A stretch of DNA of 64,000 nt, taken from Benincasa hispida. Its lineage: Eukaryota; Streptophyta; Magnoliopsida; Cucurbitales; Cucurbitaceae. Position numbers and translations under genes: made by a program. Below are positions 44,240 through 56,270 of this stretch, piece by piece (within the stretch, counting starts at the first letter, position 1; every line of letters starts with the position of its first letter). Under the pieces are notes generated by a model, which saw only the letters and a program-made list of their open reading frames with translations, was not told the DNA's origin and did not search any database. The stretch covers positions 4,231,303 through 4,295,302 of the forward strand of contig NC_052354.1 of NCBI RefSeq assembly GCF_009727055.1, read 5' to 3'.

Positions 44240-45838
44240 AGGTTGATATAATTGTAACACCCTCATCATACCTCGAAAAAAGTATATATTCAAACAAAAG
44301 ATAGTTTGTAGAATGAGGGCAAGGAAGGCCAACAAAGAATAAAGAGCTAGAGATAAGCTCAATACAAAAAATGATGAGACTATAAGAAGACTTTCCAATT
44401 TAAAGCGATAGAAGATACATCGTAATTACAAAATAAGTTCGATGTAGTAAACCAAAAAGCCGCCAACGATTGAATGTCTTCCCATAGGTGAGAGGGATGC
44501 TTTCCAATATTTTGGAATATATGCCTTTCCATTTCGAGCCATATACACCAAAGAGAGGTTGCAATAAGGTTACTTCAAAAACCCCAAATTTTGTACTGGT
44601 TTTCAAGTGGATGAGCTGACAAGAAGATCTAACAATAGAGGGAAAGAACCCATTTTCCACATCTTTGAGATGATTCGATATAAGGCCAGAAAAACAATAT
44701 TGTATAAATATATGTCCAGTCTCCTCCGAGCGATCCCTGCATAAAACACACCAGTTAGGATTGGGTGCTTGGGAGGGAAACTGAGATTGACACTTTTCCA
44801 CAGTGTTTCACCCTTTGTAGAGGATGAACCATATGAAGAATTTACACTTTTTCGGTGATAAGGAGGCCCACAAACATCCAACATTGACCGCATGCTGGAC
44901 ATGAGTAGCTTCAATAAGGTGTCTTTTGAGAGACTTCACACTGAACAAACCTGTTGCATCAAGCTGCCATTGTATCTCATCAACGGCTCTACTATCATCA
45001 GGATGGAACCATTCATTTGAGCAACTAGTCCATTGGCTAATTTCACATTGGAGGAGACTGTCTGGGAAAAGAAGACCAGCTCTGTGTATCTACTTGTCAT
45101 GCATCTTTCACTGTCAGCAAAAAGTTGGTAGTCGGTGCAAAAAATCTTGGAAACTGATTGCAAAGAACTCCATTTTGAGTCCATTTGTGATGCCAGAACA
45201 GAGTGTTATTGCCACTATGAACCCTCCAGTTAATGTGTTCCAGAACCTTTCTCTGAAGTTTGGCAATATAGAACTAATGGGAATTAGAGGTCTTGTATTT
45301 GCAATGTATGGGAATGGAGCCAGGATAGTCCGCATCATATTTGGAATCTATAAGTTTCTTCCATAGGCTGCCCAGTTCAACATAGTATCTCCAAATCCAC
45401 TTGCTTAGGAGAGCTTCATTGGATATTCTAATCTTATCGATGTCAACCCTTCCTTTTGGAAGAGTGACCAAGTCCCATCTGACCAGGTGAGTAGCTCTTT
45501 CTTTTTTAACCTTCCCAAAAGAAAATTTTGCATCATCTTCTCAATGATTTACAAATAGCAACAAGAGCCTTGAAAATAGAAAGATAGTACGTGGGAAGGT
45601 TGCTAAGAACCACCTGGTCAAGAGTCAGCTGACCCCCCTTGACTATATATGAAAGCTTCCATGAATCAAACTTATTATCAATGGTTTCAATAGGTTGAGA
45701 GCAAAAGAATTATTTTGGGTTTACCTCCTAGGGGCATGCGAAGATAGGTAATGGGCAGATGAGCAATCGGGCAAGTCCATATAACAGTAGCTTAAGCCAT
45801 GAAAGTGTCTCCACATTAACACTCGAGATAGAAGTCTG
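44240..45838 (-). pseudogene. LINE, 3' piece (RT end and zf-RVT)
   Basis: Minus-strand blocks: a TLPKGRVDIDKIRISNEALL segment, then SKWIWRYYVE and LWKKLIDSKY (45274-45471), which follow the RT domain in plant LINEs. Then a region like FSVKSLKRHL, and the zinc-binding motif NWCVLCRDRSEETGHIFIQY with TSTKFGVFEV at 44400-44801. The frame is broken in several places. The RT core continues at 50538 across the nested copia element. Confidence 0.85.
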
Positions 45839-46295
45839 TGTTGAGCATTGAACTTAAATTGTCAAGTTTTTGCGCGGTTTTTAGCAGGAATTTAGAACGT
45901 CAAAAATTGTTCAAATTAAATGTTTGACCTATTGATTTTGATGCCCGGGATGTGTACTTTCTGATGGTTCACGTCTCAAGTCGTTTAGTGTTTTCTATGG
46001 AAAGTTACGCAGTTTGAGTAAAGAAAGGTCAAGAATTACTGCAACTTTTGAAATTTAGTCTTAATTATTGTAATATATTTCATTTGCTTTTATTAGTGAT
46101 TTATTGAAGAAATTTAGGGAGACACTTTGTGAGACTATGTATAATGGTATTGTAATCTTTGTCAAGACAAGATTGAGAAAGACATCAATAGAAGATTGAG
46201 TATTAGTGTTCATACTTTATTGTATTGATGTTCATACTTTATTCTTTCTCTCTTCAATAAAAGCTCCACCACTCAAACAATTTTTTTTTTCTTCA
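45839..46295 (+). repeat. 5' LTR
   Basis: Starts TGTTGAGCATTGAACTTAAA and ends just before the primer site. It aligns with 50115-50537. It has an extra copy of gttcatactttattgta-type sequence at 46206-46245 (short local duplication) that accounts for part of the length difference. Confidence 0.88.
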
Positions 46296-46297
46296 AT

Positions 46298-46310
46298 TTG
46301 GTATTAGAGC
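46298..46310 (+). other. Primer binding site
   Basis: TTGGTATTAGAGC, one base from the copia tRNA-Met consensus TGGTATCAGAGC, directly after the 5' LTR. Confidence 0.85.
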
Positions 46311-46344
46311 AATGTCGAACCATGGGAGCACAATGTTGGGATAG

Positions 46345-47235
46345 ATGTAGTTAGCATGACTCACTAAGATAAACTATGACAACTGGAGTATTCAAATGCG
46401 TGCCTTGCTCGGTGCTCAAGACACATGGGAAGTAGTCCAAGAAGGTCTTGATGAGGAGACTTGAATTGGAAATCCGACAACAAACCAACTGAGGGCACAA
46501 AAAGAGAAGCAAATGAAAGACAAAACTGCTCTCTATCTCATGTTCCAAGTTGTTGATGAGTCAGGTTTCGAGAAAATTGCAGGTGTAAAGACATCGAAGG
46601 AAGCGTGGGACACACTGGAGAAGGTTTTCAAGGGTGTTGATAAAGACAAACAAGTGTGGCTCCGAACTCTTCGAGGAAAATTGGAAACCATGACAATGAA
46701 GAAGTCAGAAGGAGTATCTAACTACATCACCCGAGTTCAAACGGTTGTGAACCAACTTAAACACAATGGAGAAACTCTTGAAGATGCCAGGGTTGTGGAG
46801 AAAATACTTCGATCATTGACAAATGATTTTTAGAATGTGGTATGTACTATCGAGGAATCAAAGAATTTGGAAGAAATGACTATTGATGATCTTGCAGGTT
46901 CCCTTGAAGCATATGAACAAAGAAAGAAGAAAAAGAAACAAGAGGTCTTGGAGGAGGCTTGACAAACAAAGATGACCATCAAAGAAGACAAGGCAATGTA
47001 TGTGCAACAAAACTGAGGAAGAGGACATGGTCGTGGTGGTTGCAGTTTTGGTCGCAGCAGAGGTCGTGGTCGTGGAAACAACAATGAAGAGAAAGAAAAA
47101 ACAAGCCAACTAAATTGGCATGGACCGGCCGAGGTCGTGGAAGAGTTGATCGCTCAAATTGTCCAAATGTCGAGTGTTACAATTGTAAAAAATATGGACG
47201 CTACACAAAAGATTGCTACGCCGAGAAGAAGGTGG
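46345..47235 (+). pseudogene. copia gag with CCHC region
   Basis: YDNWSIQMRALLGAQDTWEV leads to the UBN2-type block (46513-46833): LMFQVVDESGFEKIAGVKTS, KEAWDTLEKVFKGVDK, LRTLRGKLETMTMKKSEGVS, NYITRVQTVVNQLK. A stop at 46831-46833 precedes [20 protein letters not shown]. After an Arg/Gly-rich stretch the CCHC knuckle CYNCKKYGRYTKDC (47170-47215) has Tyr at the His position. Stops at about 46461, 46831 and 46960 break it. Confidence 0.9.
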
Positions 47236-47700
47236 AAAAAATGTGAACTTAGTCATAGAAGATGAGACCAAAGATGACTGTGTTCTCATGATGGCCCATG
47301 AAGGCATCACTTTGGACAGCAATATGGAGTTGTATCTTGACACCGGTGCAAGCAACCATATGTGTGGGCAGAAACATCTTTTTTTGATATGCAAGAGATA
47401 GAAGATGGACATGTGTCTTTTGGAGATGCATCAAAGGTTCAAGTCAAAGGTCGAAGAAAAATACGTTTTTTCCAAAGGAATGGAAAAGAAGGTACTATGG
47501 AAGATGTCTACTATGTACCTGACTTGAAGAGTAATATTCTAAGAATGGGGCAGTTATTGGAGAAAGAATATTCGGTCTTCAATGAATGTTGCACTTGAAG
47601 GACATAAATGATCGGGTGCTCGCACACGTTGAGATGGGAAAGAATTGGATGTTCAAACTGAACCTGAAGAGTGTAGAAGAGATGTGTTTACAAGTCAACA
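47236..47700 (+). pseudogene. copia protease
   Basis: The frame 47213-47401 ends in MELYLDTGASNHMCG, with the aspartic-protease active site DTGA intact. An apparent frameshift then leads to the frame 47362-47598 (GHVSFGDASKVQVKGRRKI, MEDVYYVPDLKSNILRMGQL). The protease would cut the polyprotein in an intact element. Confidence 0.88.
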
Positions 47701-48590
47701 TGGAGGACAAAGCATTCTAATGGCACTTACGGTTTGGACACTTACACTATAGCGAACTAAAAGAGTTATTAAAGAAGAACATGGTCCATGGGCTACCAAA
47801 AATGGACTACACCAAGAAGTTTTATGAAGGTTGTGTACTTGGTAAACTAGCAAGGACAACTTTCCAAAAGAAAGCAGAATACTATTCAAATGGACCTCTT
47901 GAGTTGATACACACAGATATATGTGGCTCAATCACTCCAAAATTTTTCTGTGAGAAAAGGTATTTTATTACATGTATTGATGACTATACAAGAAAGACTT
48001 CGGTTTATTATTTGAAGGAAAATTCATAAGCATTTGAAGTATTCAAAAAGTTCAAGGTGATGGTAGAGAAGACAACCAATCTTTACATCAAGACTTTACG
48101 GTCAGATAGAGGTGGGGAATACATATCAACCGCTTTCACAAATTATTGTAAGGAATAAGGTATCAAAAAATTTTTTACTGCACCATATTCATTTAAGCAA
48201 AATCGCGCCGTAGAAAGAAAAAATTGAACGATCCTTTGTATGGTTCGATAAATGTTGAAGAGTAAAGAAGTGTCAAAAGAATTCTGGGCGAAAGCAATAC
48301 AATGCATTGTGTATGTGCAAAACTGATATCCACATAGAAAATTGACGAATCAAACACCATAAGAGGCTTGGAGTGGTCATAAACCAACCGTCTCACACAT
48401 TAAAGTGTTTGGTAGTGTGGCCTATGCGCAAGTATCAGACCAAAGAAGAACCAAACTCGCTGATAAGAGTAAGGAATATGTGTTTATTCAGTATGACGAG
48501 AAGACGAAGGCTTATAAATTATTCGATCCAATTAAAAAGAAGGCGATTGTAAGTTGCAACGTTCAAGTGAATAAAGAAAGCACATGAGAC
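47701..48590 (+). pseudogene. copia integrase
   Basis: WHLRFGHLHYSELKELLKKN, then [52 protein letters not shown], and FGSVAYAQVSDQRRTKLADK. The second Asp (SDRGGEY) and the Glu (AVERKN) are 35 residues apart as required, although a TAA lies between them. Further stops occur at about 48027, 48158 and 48326. Confidence 0.9.
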
Positions 48591-48619
48591 TGGAAGAATC
48601 AAAATGAGGCATTACAAGG

Positions 48620-49770
48620 AGAGTCATTGAGAATTGCGCCAATAAACACTCCAATGACTTCTCAAATATCTGATGAAGTGGAAGAGTCGAGTCAACCTAG
48701 GATAAGGAGTCTACAAGATCTATACAGCTCAACCAATGAAGTACACCTAGTTTTCTTATTAGCAGACTCAGAGAACATTGCTTTTGAAGAGGCCATAAGA
48801 GATAATAAGTGGAAAGCCGCAATAGATTAAGAGATAGAAGCAATCAAAAGAAACAAAACTTGAAATTTGGTGGAATTGCCTGATGGATATAGACCCATTG
48901 GTGTAAAATGAGTGTATAGTACAAAATGAATGCCTAAGGTGAGATCGAAAGGTACAAGGCACGTCTAGTTACAAAAGGTTACAGACAAAAAGTAGGAATC
49001 AATTATGACGAAGTTTTTGCTCCAGTTGCAAGAATGAAGACAATTCGACTCCTTTTATCTCTAGCTGCACAATTCAAGTGGGCTATCTATCAAGTGGATG
49101 TAAAATCAGCATTTTTAAATGGATTTCTTGAAGAAGTCTATACGGAGCAACCCCTTGGATACATGAAATCTGGAAAGGAAAATGAAGCATTGAAACTAAA
49201 GAAGGCGCTCTATGGGTTAAAGCAAACACCACGACCATGAAACACTATAATTCATACTTACTTCAAAAAGAAGAAGTTCATACAACGCCCATATGAGTAT
49301 ACATTATGCGTAATGAAAAAATAAGGTATTCTACTTATCGTTGCCCTTTATGTTGATCTTATTTTCATGCGGAGCAATGAGAACTTGGTCGTAGATTTTA
49401 AAGATGCTATGATGCGGGAGTTTCAAATGACGGACTTAGGATTGATGAAATACTTTCTTGGTCTTGAAATTAGACAAGAAAACTTTGGAATTTTTATTTC
49501 ACAGGAAGCATATACGAAGGCCGTGTTGAAGAGAAATAAGATGGAAGAATGCAAGCCTATAGCAACACCAATGGATCTTGGCACAAAACTCTCTAGATTT
49601 AAGGGAGGAGATCAAGTAAATGCACATGAACATCGTAGTTTGGTAGGGAGCCTACGATATCTCTCATGCACAAGACCGGATATTGCATACAGTGTTGGTG
49701 TAGTGAGTCGATACATGGAGGATCCAAGGCTCTCGAACCTCAAGGCCATTAAACAAATTCTTTGATACAT
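48620..49770 (+). pseudogene. copia reverse transcriptase
   Basis: FEEAIRDNKWKAAID is followed by [54 protein letters not shown] and a degenerate catalytic box near 49340-49360 (YVDLIF, where the family has YVDDLI/LIF). Then come MTDLGLMKYFLGLEIRQENF and RSLVGSLRYLSCTRPDIAYS. The second Asp of YVDD is lost here. Confidence 0.88.
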
Positions 49771-50127
49771 TCGAGAGACGGAATCATTCGAGCTTCTCTA
49801 AATAAGGATGAGCAAATTCAAATTGATAGGATACTCTAATAGTGATTGGTGTGAAGTATAGATGATAGAAAAAGCACTGGAGGATATGTGTTCTACATGG
49901 GGAATATAGCATTCATATGGCTCTCAAAAAAGCAACCAATCATAACTTTGTTAACATGTGAGGCAGAATATGTGGCAACATCTTGGTGTGTGTGTCACAA
50001 AATTTGGCTAAGAAACTTACTATGTGAATTCAATCTTCCAACAGCTTTGTTTGAAATTTTGAAAAAGATCATCGGAATGAAGGACTTGAAAGATTTGAGT
50101 TTAAGAGAGGAATTTGTTGAGCATTAA
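49771..50127 (+). pseudogene. copia RNase H with C-terminal deletion
   Basis: YSNSDWC precedes a frameshift near 49857. FYMGNIAFIWLSKKQPIITL and TCEAEYVATSWCVCHKIWLR lead to LPTALFEILKKIIGMKDLKD and the element's last residues. The DNxSAI and SKHID motifs that should lie between LCEFNL and the tail are missing, a deletion of roughly 60-70 codons. Confidence 0.85.
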
Positions 50128-50537
50128 ACTTAAATTGTCAGGTTTTTGGGCGGTTTTTATCAAGTATTTAGAAGGTCAAACAATATACAAATTAAATGTG
50201 TGACCTATGGATTTTAATGCTCTGGATGTGTATTTTCTGATGGTTCAAGTCGCAAGTTGTTTGGTGTTTTCTATTGAATGTTATAGTGGTTTGAATAATC
50301 AAGAGTCAAGAATTACTGCAACTTTTGAAATTCTATCTTAATTATTGTAATCTCTTTCATTTACTTTTATTAGTGATTTATCGAAGGAATTTAGAAAACA
50401 CTTTGTGAGACTATATATAGTGGTATTATAATCTTTGTCAAGACAAGGTTGAGAAAGAAACCAATAGAAGATTGAGTATTAGTGTCCATACTTTATTCAT
50501 TCTCTCCACCACTCAAATAATTTTGTTTTCTTTTTCA
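50115..50537 (+). repeat. 3' LTR
   Basis: Starts TGTTGAGCATTAAACTTAAA after the purine tract aagagaggaattt and ends ...CTTTTTCA. Colinear with 45839-46295. Confidence 0.87.
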
Positions 50538-52040
50538 TTATGAAGGTTAACATTAGACCTGAACCTTGTTCAAGACTTTGATAATGTAGTTGAGATTATC
50601 CAAGGAAGATAAATCTGACATGAAAAACAATAGAATGTCATCCGCAAAAAAACAAGTGTGTGATTTCAACAGGTTTACCTCTGATGCAAAAGCCTTTGAT
50701 CAGTTTTCTTTGTTGGGCTTCTTTAAGGAGACTGGTGAGATAATCCACATCAATAAAAAATAAGAAAGAAGACAATGGGTACCCCTGTATGATCCCCTGG
50801 TTGATTGTATATAGCCTTTGGGTTTGCCATTGAAAAGATAATATGCAATAGAGGATGTCATCCATTCAATCCATCTATTATGAAAGCCCTTTAGTTTAAG
50901 CATGGAAAGAAGAAAATTCCGGTTCATCTTATGAAATGCTTTTTCAATGTCAAATTTGATAATAAAGCCTTTCTATTTACTATATCTTCAATAGTCAATG
51001 ATTTCATCTGCAATAAGAATATAATCAATCATCTGTCTGCTTTTTACAAAAGTTGCTAGTTGAATTACAATCATAGAAGGTAAAACCTGTTTGAGCTGCC
51101 CAGCCAAAACCTTGATGGCCAAGATTTTGTATATACTGGTGGTGAGGCTAATAGGTCTATAATCACCAACTCTTTGGCATTGAGCCTTCTTTGGAATTAG
51201 GGCAATGTGGGTAGCATTCACTGACTTATTCACAATTTTATTGGAGAAAAAATCTTGGAACAAGTTCATGACATCAACTTTGAAGATGTTCTAGTATTTT
51301 TTATAGAACTCTATGGTGAAACCGTTGGGGCCAAGAGTTTTGTCACAACCCATAAGCTTGATGCTACTATATACTTGAGCCTTAGAGAAAGGAGAAATAA
51401 GACTAGCAGCTTGCGTATTTGATATGGCTCTCCACTTTAAACCATCAATCAACCAGGCGCAGTTGTTATCCCCTTTGTAGACCTCAGTAAAGTTATCTAA
51501 AAAACCTTTACTATGATTCCATCAGTAAATTGACTTTCCCCTTGAGAGTTTATATCTCAACAATAAAGTTGAGTCGTCTACATGACATAAAAATCTTGTG
51601 AAAATAAGCTGTATTTTCTTCACCTTCAGTTAAACACTTTAATTTACATAGATGGCTACATTTCCTAGCTTCCAAGAGCTGAATATTTTGTGGATCGATC
51701 TTTAAAGTTGTCCGACGATGAATGTCACTTTCAGTTGTCAGGTTTTGTTTATCTCTAGCATCAATTTCTTCAATATCTTTTACAATATCATTAGCAACTT
51801 TTTCTTATTTTTTGAAGATATTTATATTCCAGGATTTTATGTGAGTAGTTAATTGTCAAGTCCTCTCGTAAGAACAAAGCCAGGGTTATCACTGCTATAT
51901 GTTATGTTCCATTTGGATTCAATATTCTACTTAAATAGTTTGTGGTACAGCCAACAATTGCCCAATATAAATGGATAAGGGCCCCATCTTAACGATTTTG
52001 ATTTAAGCAAGAGGGGCTAGTGATCAGAAGTGGTCCGGTT
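50538..52040 (-). pseudogene. LINE, 5' piece (endonuclease end and RT core)
   Basis: Minus-strand order from the right: SDH-type endonuclease end (about 51900-52035), a linker with LCKLKCLTEGEENT, then a GPNGFTIEFYKKY block. RT follows: NATHIALIPKKAQCQRVGDY, RPISLTTSIYKILAIKVLAG (50988-51269), a YRGTHC / QGYPLSSFLFFIDVDYLTSL block (50638-50927) and a degenerate ADD box near 50640. It joins the piece at 44240-45838. Frames alternate, so there are several indels. Confidence 0.85.
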
Positions 52041-52663
52041 TAGTCTTTTTATTTGATGTACTTGGAATTTTTGTTGGATTTTATTTTTTTATTTTTTTAT
52101 TTTATTTTATTTTTTTTAATGTAAAGATGGCCTCATTTGGGAGGCATAAATGCAAAATGACCACCTGTAGAGAAAGTAATGGAAAGTGGCTTTCTGTTTA
52201 CGTTATAAGTATGTGATTTTATCGATTCGCCCTTAAGACGATGCACTTTTCACGCCTGCCAATACGAATTTACTCGATCCTCGATGGCTCATGACTCATT
52301 ATCCGATGGCTTGTCACTCATTCCTTGATGCACGGTCACTCGATACCCAGTTTCATGGTCACTCAATACGGCTGCAATCAACACATGTATACTTGATCAT
52401 ATCTATGCCATACTTTATACTCGATTTTTTTGAATTCTTAACCCATTTGAAGGTGTTTGAAGTCAATTATTTCACCACTTCTATCAAGCTCAGACTATTC
52501 TCTCTATTCATCCGATAGTATATCCTTTGACGATGATACCTCTACATTCGAAACTAGACTATGTCTTCATCAGGTAACATTCTTCTTCTTGTTTGTATTT
52601 TGGCATCATTCACTTGAAACTCAACTATCTCTGAATCATGTTCCTCGATATGCGCTTGCAATC
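52041..52663. other. Spacer with tcactcgatac-type words
   Basis: T-rich tract at 52076-52120, then 52230-52470 with repeated cactcgata / ctcattmc words (gatggctcatgactcatt, gatggcttgtcactcattcc, ggtcactcgatacc, ggtcactcaatac). Similar words occur right of the copia element (57550-57860), so both are probably parts of one host sequence split by the element. Confidence 0.5.
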
Positions 52664-52956
52664 TGTTCAAATGCCTTGAATTTGTTTGTTGGCGCTTCGA
52701 ACAACCAAGTACGGGGGTCTCTTTGTAGTTATTTACGATTATGACCCTAGGGTTTAGTGTAGTGCGCTATATAAACTCTCTAACCCTAGAGGCGTCGTTT
52801 GATGTAATTTTCTAAAAATATTCTCCCTAATAATACTGTTCTCTCTCTGCTCGTGGACGTAGCTAACACATCATTAGTGAACCACGTATATTTGTGTGTC
52901 GATCTTCTCTATCTCTGCTTTCCTTTTTGTATTCTTTAATTGTCAATTTTGTAACA
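52664..52956 (+). repeat. 5' LTR, internally shortened
   Basis: TGTTCAAATGCCTTGAATTT ... TTTTGTAACA. Relative to 57176-57543 it lacks a GC-rich block of about 90-100 bp after acgggggtc. It has the tataaac box, the cgtggacgtagct and gaaccacgtata motifs. Confidence 0.9.
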
Positions 52957-52959
52957 AAG

Positions 52960-52972
52960 TGGTATCAGAGCC
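52960..52972 (+). other. Primer binding site
   Basis: TGGTATCAGAGCC, an exact match to the usual copia initiator tRNA-Met site, three bases after the LTR. Confidence 0.93.
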
Positions 52973-53025
52973 TTGTTAGGGTTTCTTCGAAATTTCGCAT
53001 TTGTTTGACAATTGAAGATGTCTGC

Positions 53026-53850
53026 ATGAACGTAAAGATCGACAAATTTACTGGGAGGAACAGTTTTGATTTATGGCAGATCAAGATGCGATCCCTGCTA
53101 AAGCAGGGGGGGTTGTGGGCGCCACTAACGAGTAAGTCAATGAAGGATGCCGTGGATGATGAAGAGTGGCAGACTATTAAGGAGAAGGCTCATTCGACGA
53201 TCATGCTATGTTTGGCTGATAACGTCATCATCGAGATCGCAAATGAAGAAACTGCCGCTGGTCTTTGGTTGAAGTTGGAAAGTCTTTACATGACGAAATC
53301 TTTAACTAAGAAGTTGTTTATGAAGAAACGTCTATATCATCTACGTATGCAGGAAGGTACGTCTCTAGAGATATCTTGATCAATTAAATAAAATTTTATT
53401 AGATTTGTGTAATGTAAAGGTTAATGTTGATAATGAGGATGCTACCCTAATTTTATTAGAACTGTGTAACGTAGAGGATATCGTCATATGAGACTCTCGT
53501 TGGCTCGTGTATCGGAGGGAAAGAAACTCTAACCTTAGAAGATACAAAGTCGACGTTGCTTATGAGAGAGGTCCGTTAGAATGCAGGAAGTTCAGTTACA
53601 GAAAGTCAGGCATCTGGGTTAGCTGCTACAGGGAGCAAGGGACATAGGAATTCTGGTACGCAGAAGTCGAACCAGAATAAAAAGTCTTCAAAGTCAAAGG
53701 ATTCTAGATCAGATGATATTTGTAAGTACTGTAAAGAAAAGGGGCATTGGAAAACCGAATGTCCTAAGATAAAAAGGAATAAGGAAAAGAAGGAAAAGTG
53801 TGACAAAAGGGAAGCATCCGCCTCTGTTGCACAAGTTGAGATTGATCATG
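53026..53850 (+). pseudogene. copia gag with CCHC knuckle
   Basis: MNVKIDKFTGRNSFDLWQIK, MRSLLKQGGLWAPL, then EEWQTIKEKAHSTIMLCLAD and KKLFMKKRLYHLRMQEGTSL are typical gag. A frameshift at about 53377 leads to LDQLNKILLDLCNVKVNVD. The knuckle CKYCKEKGHWKTEC (C-x2-C-x4-H-x4-C) is intact at about 53729-53762. An upstream ATG at 53019 is out of frame. Confidence 0.92.
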
Positions 53851-53879
53851 AAGAAGTAGAGATCGATTCTGAAGGAGAT

Positions 53880-54420
53880 CTAGCTTTAGTTGTGAATGAA
53901 CATTCACATTCTGATGATGTGTGGGTTATTGATTCTGAGGCATCTTATCATATGTGCCCATATAGAGAGTGGGTCTCAACCTATTAGCAAATAGATGGAG
54001 GAAATGTTAGATGGCTAATGGTGTTGTGTGCAAGATAATTAGAATCAACTCAGTCAAGATACGAACACACAATGGTACCTTCTACACTTTAAAAGAGGTC
54101 AGACATATTCCATTAATGAAGAAGAGTTTGATATCCTTTAGTGTACTCAATAGCAAGGGTTACAGTTTTAAAGGTAAAGGTAGAGCAATGTATGTCTATA
54201 AAGGTTCTGACGTAGTTCTAAAAGGTATAAAGCATGAAACATTGTATTTTCTATTAGGTTCCACGATAACAGGTTATGTTGTTGTTGCATTGTTGATCGT
54301 TCACAAGGATGATATGACTAAGTTATGGCATATGAGACTTGGTCATATGGGTAAAAAAGGGATGCAAATTCTATCAAAAAGGGATCTTCTTTGTGGGCAC
54401 AAGGTGTAGGATTTTAAATT
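53880..54420 (+). pseudogene. copia protease and pre-integrase
   Basis: VWVIDSEASYHMCPYREW has DSE where the active site should be DSG/DTG. Then VRHIPLMKKSLISFSVLNSK and KLWHMRLGHMGKKGMQILSK, the pre-integrase block. A stop lies at about 53984. Confidence 0.9.
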
Positions 54421-55266
54421 CTGTGAACATTGTGTATTTTGGAAGCTTCATCGTAGCAAGTTTCCAAAAGGTGTTCATCATACAAAAGAGTCACTTATTA
54501 TATTCAATCAGACTATTGGGAATCTTCCGAAGTTGAATCTATTGGAGGCTGTAGGTATTTTTTGTCTATAATTGATGATTACTCAAGAATGAATTGGGTT
54601 TCTATGATAAAACATAAAAGTGAAACCTTCAAAAATTTCAAGCAGTGGAAGATATTGATTGAAAATCAAACTGGGAAAAAGATCAAAAGGCTGCGAATTG
54701 ATAATGGTCCTGAATTCTGTGGATTTGAATTTAGTGAGTTCTGTGAAGCTGAGGGGATTGTTCGCCATCACATTGTTAGGGATACTCCACAACAAAATGG
54801 GGTTGCAGAACGTATGAATCAGACCTTGTTGGAGAGAGCAAGATGCATGCTCTCTAATGCAGGGTTGACTAGAATGTTTTGGGCAGAAGCAGTAAATACA
54901 TCATGTTATCTGATCAATCGTGGACCTCACACAGCTATTGATTGTATAACACTTTACGAGGTGTGGTCTGATAAGCCTAAATATTATTCTTTATTAAAAG
55001 TGTTTGGTTGTATTGTCTACTATCATGTTAATAAGGGTAAATTAGAACCGAGAGCTAAAAAGGGTATATTTGTGGTTTTTGGGGATGGAGTTAAGGGATA
55101 TAGAGTCTGGTCACCTTTTGAAAATAGAGTCATACTTAGTAGGACTGTGATATTTGATGAAAATTCCATGCTTAACTCAATTGTAAAGCCTTTTGTGACA
55201 TCTACTGATGTGGAAGAAAGTAGTAGTACTGATAAACAGGTGGAGATGCAATTCATTCAACTGTGA
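54421..55266 (+). pseudogene. copia integrase, nearly complete
   Basis: 54562-55266 is open for 234 codons: SIIDDYSRMNWVSMIKHKSE, LRIDNGPEFCGFEFSEFCEA, PQQNGVAERMNQTLLERARC, FWAEAVNTSCYLINRGPHTA, KVFGCIVYYHVNKGKLEPRA. The catalytic Asp (IDNGPEF) and Glu (VAERMN) are 35 residues apart. The zinc-binding start and first Asp (54421-54560) are frameshifted. Confidence 0.93.
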
Positions 55267-56270
55267 ATGAATTACAACATCAAGGTGGAGAAGATAAATA
55301 CGTTACTATAGGAACTGATGTGCAACCAGAAATTAATGTGCCTAAAACGTTAGAAGTTTCCTTGCTTGAGAATTCTAGACCACGAGTAGATCAATCGAGT
55401 ATAGCTTGTGATAGAGCTCAAAGAGTTGGTGTTGGACCTCCTATGAGGTTTGGTTTTGAAGATATGGTTACATTTGCATTACAGGTTGCTGAAGAGGTGG
55501 ATCCTCATGAGCCATCCACTTATAGAGAAGTTGTGTCATGTGGTGAGTCTGCTCAGTGGCTTACTGCTATGGGGGATGAGATGGAATCTCTTGATAAAGA
55601 TCAGACTTGGGAATTAGTTAAACGACCTAAGGAGAGAAAAATTGTCACTTGTAAATGGGTCTTCAAGAAAAAGGAGGGAATATCACCTTCAAAGGGCATT
55701 AAATATAAATGCTCGAGTTATTGCTAGAGGGTTCACACAAAGGGAAGGAGTTGATTATAATGAGATCTTCTCACCAGTAGTCAGACATACTTCTGTCAGA
55801 GTATTACTATCTATAGTAGCACATTAGAATTTGGAACTTGAACAACTAGATGTGAAGACAGCTTTCTTACATGGAGTGTTGGAGGAAGAGATTTATATGA
55901 CCCAACCAGATGGGTTCCAGTGTCCAGATAAAGAAGATTATGTTTGCAAATTGAAGAAATCTTTGTATGGGTTAAAGCAGTCTCCAAGGAAGTGGTACAA
56001 ACGATTTGACAGTTATATGATTGGACTTGGCTATAACAGGAGTCCGTATGATTGTTGTGTGCTGATGATGGTTTGATGATTTATCTACTTTTATATGTAG
56101 ATGATATGCTCATAGCTGCAAAGTCCAAGTCTGACATTTTGAAATTGAAAAATCTTCTCAGTGCTGATTTTGATATGAAGGATTTGGGTGCTGCTCAGAA
56201 AATTCTTGGTATGGAGATTTATAGGGACAAAGATAAGAATAAGCTATTCTTGTCGTAGAAAGGATATATT
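55267..56270 (+). pseudogene. copia reverse transcriptase
   Basis: DEMESLDKDQTWELVKRPKE, a frameshift near 55700, ARVIARGFTQREGVDYNEIF, a TAG at 55827, LEQLDVKTAFLHGVLEEEIY, LKKSLYGLKQSPRKWYKRFD, a shift at about 56075, then the intact YVDDMLIAA box and MKDLGAAQKILGMEIYRDK. The catalytic residues are preserved. Confidence 0.93.

Larger units (their letters stand above)
45839..50537 (+). mobile_element. Copia element nested in the LINE
   Basis: 4.7 kb with LTRs of 457 and 423 bp, a primer site, and gag, CCHC, protease, integrase, RT and RNase H in order. The LINE RT reading stops at one edge (QTSISSVNVETLSW left of 45839) and its preceding residues (GSGLML) are on the other side (right of 50537), showing insertion into the LINE. 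Flanking 5-mers (gtctg and ttatg) do not match. Several stops and one RNase H deletion are present. Confidence 0.9.

Noticed and set aside
44926..45366. 146-codon open frame on the plus strand
   Set aside because: It is antisense to the LINE ORF, which explains the region better.
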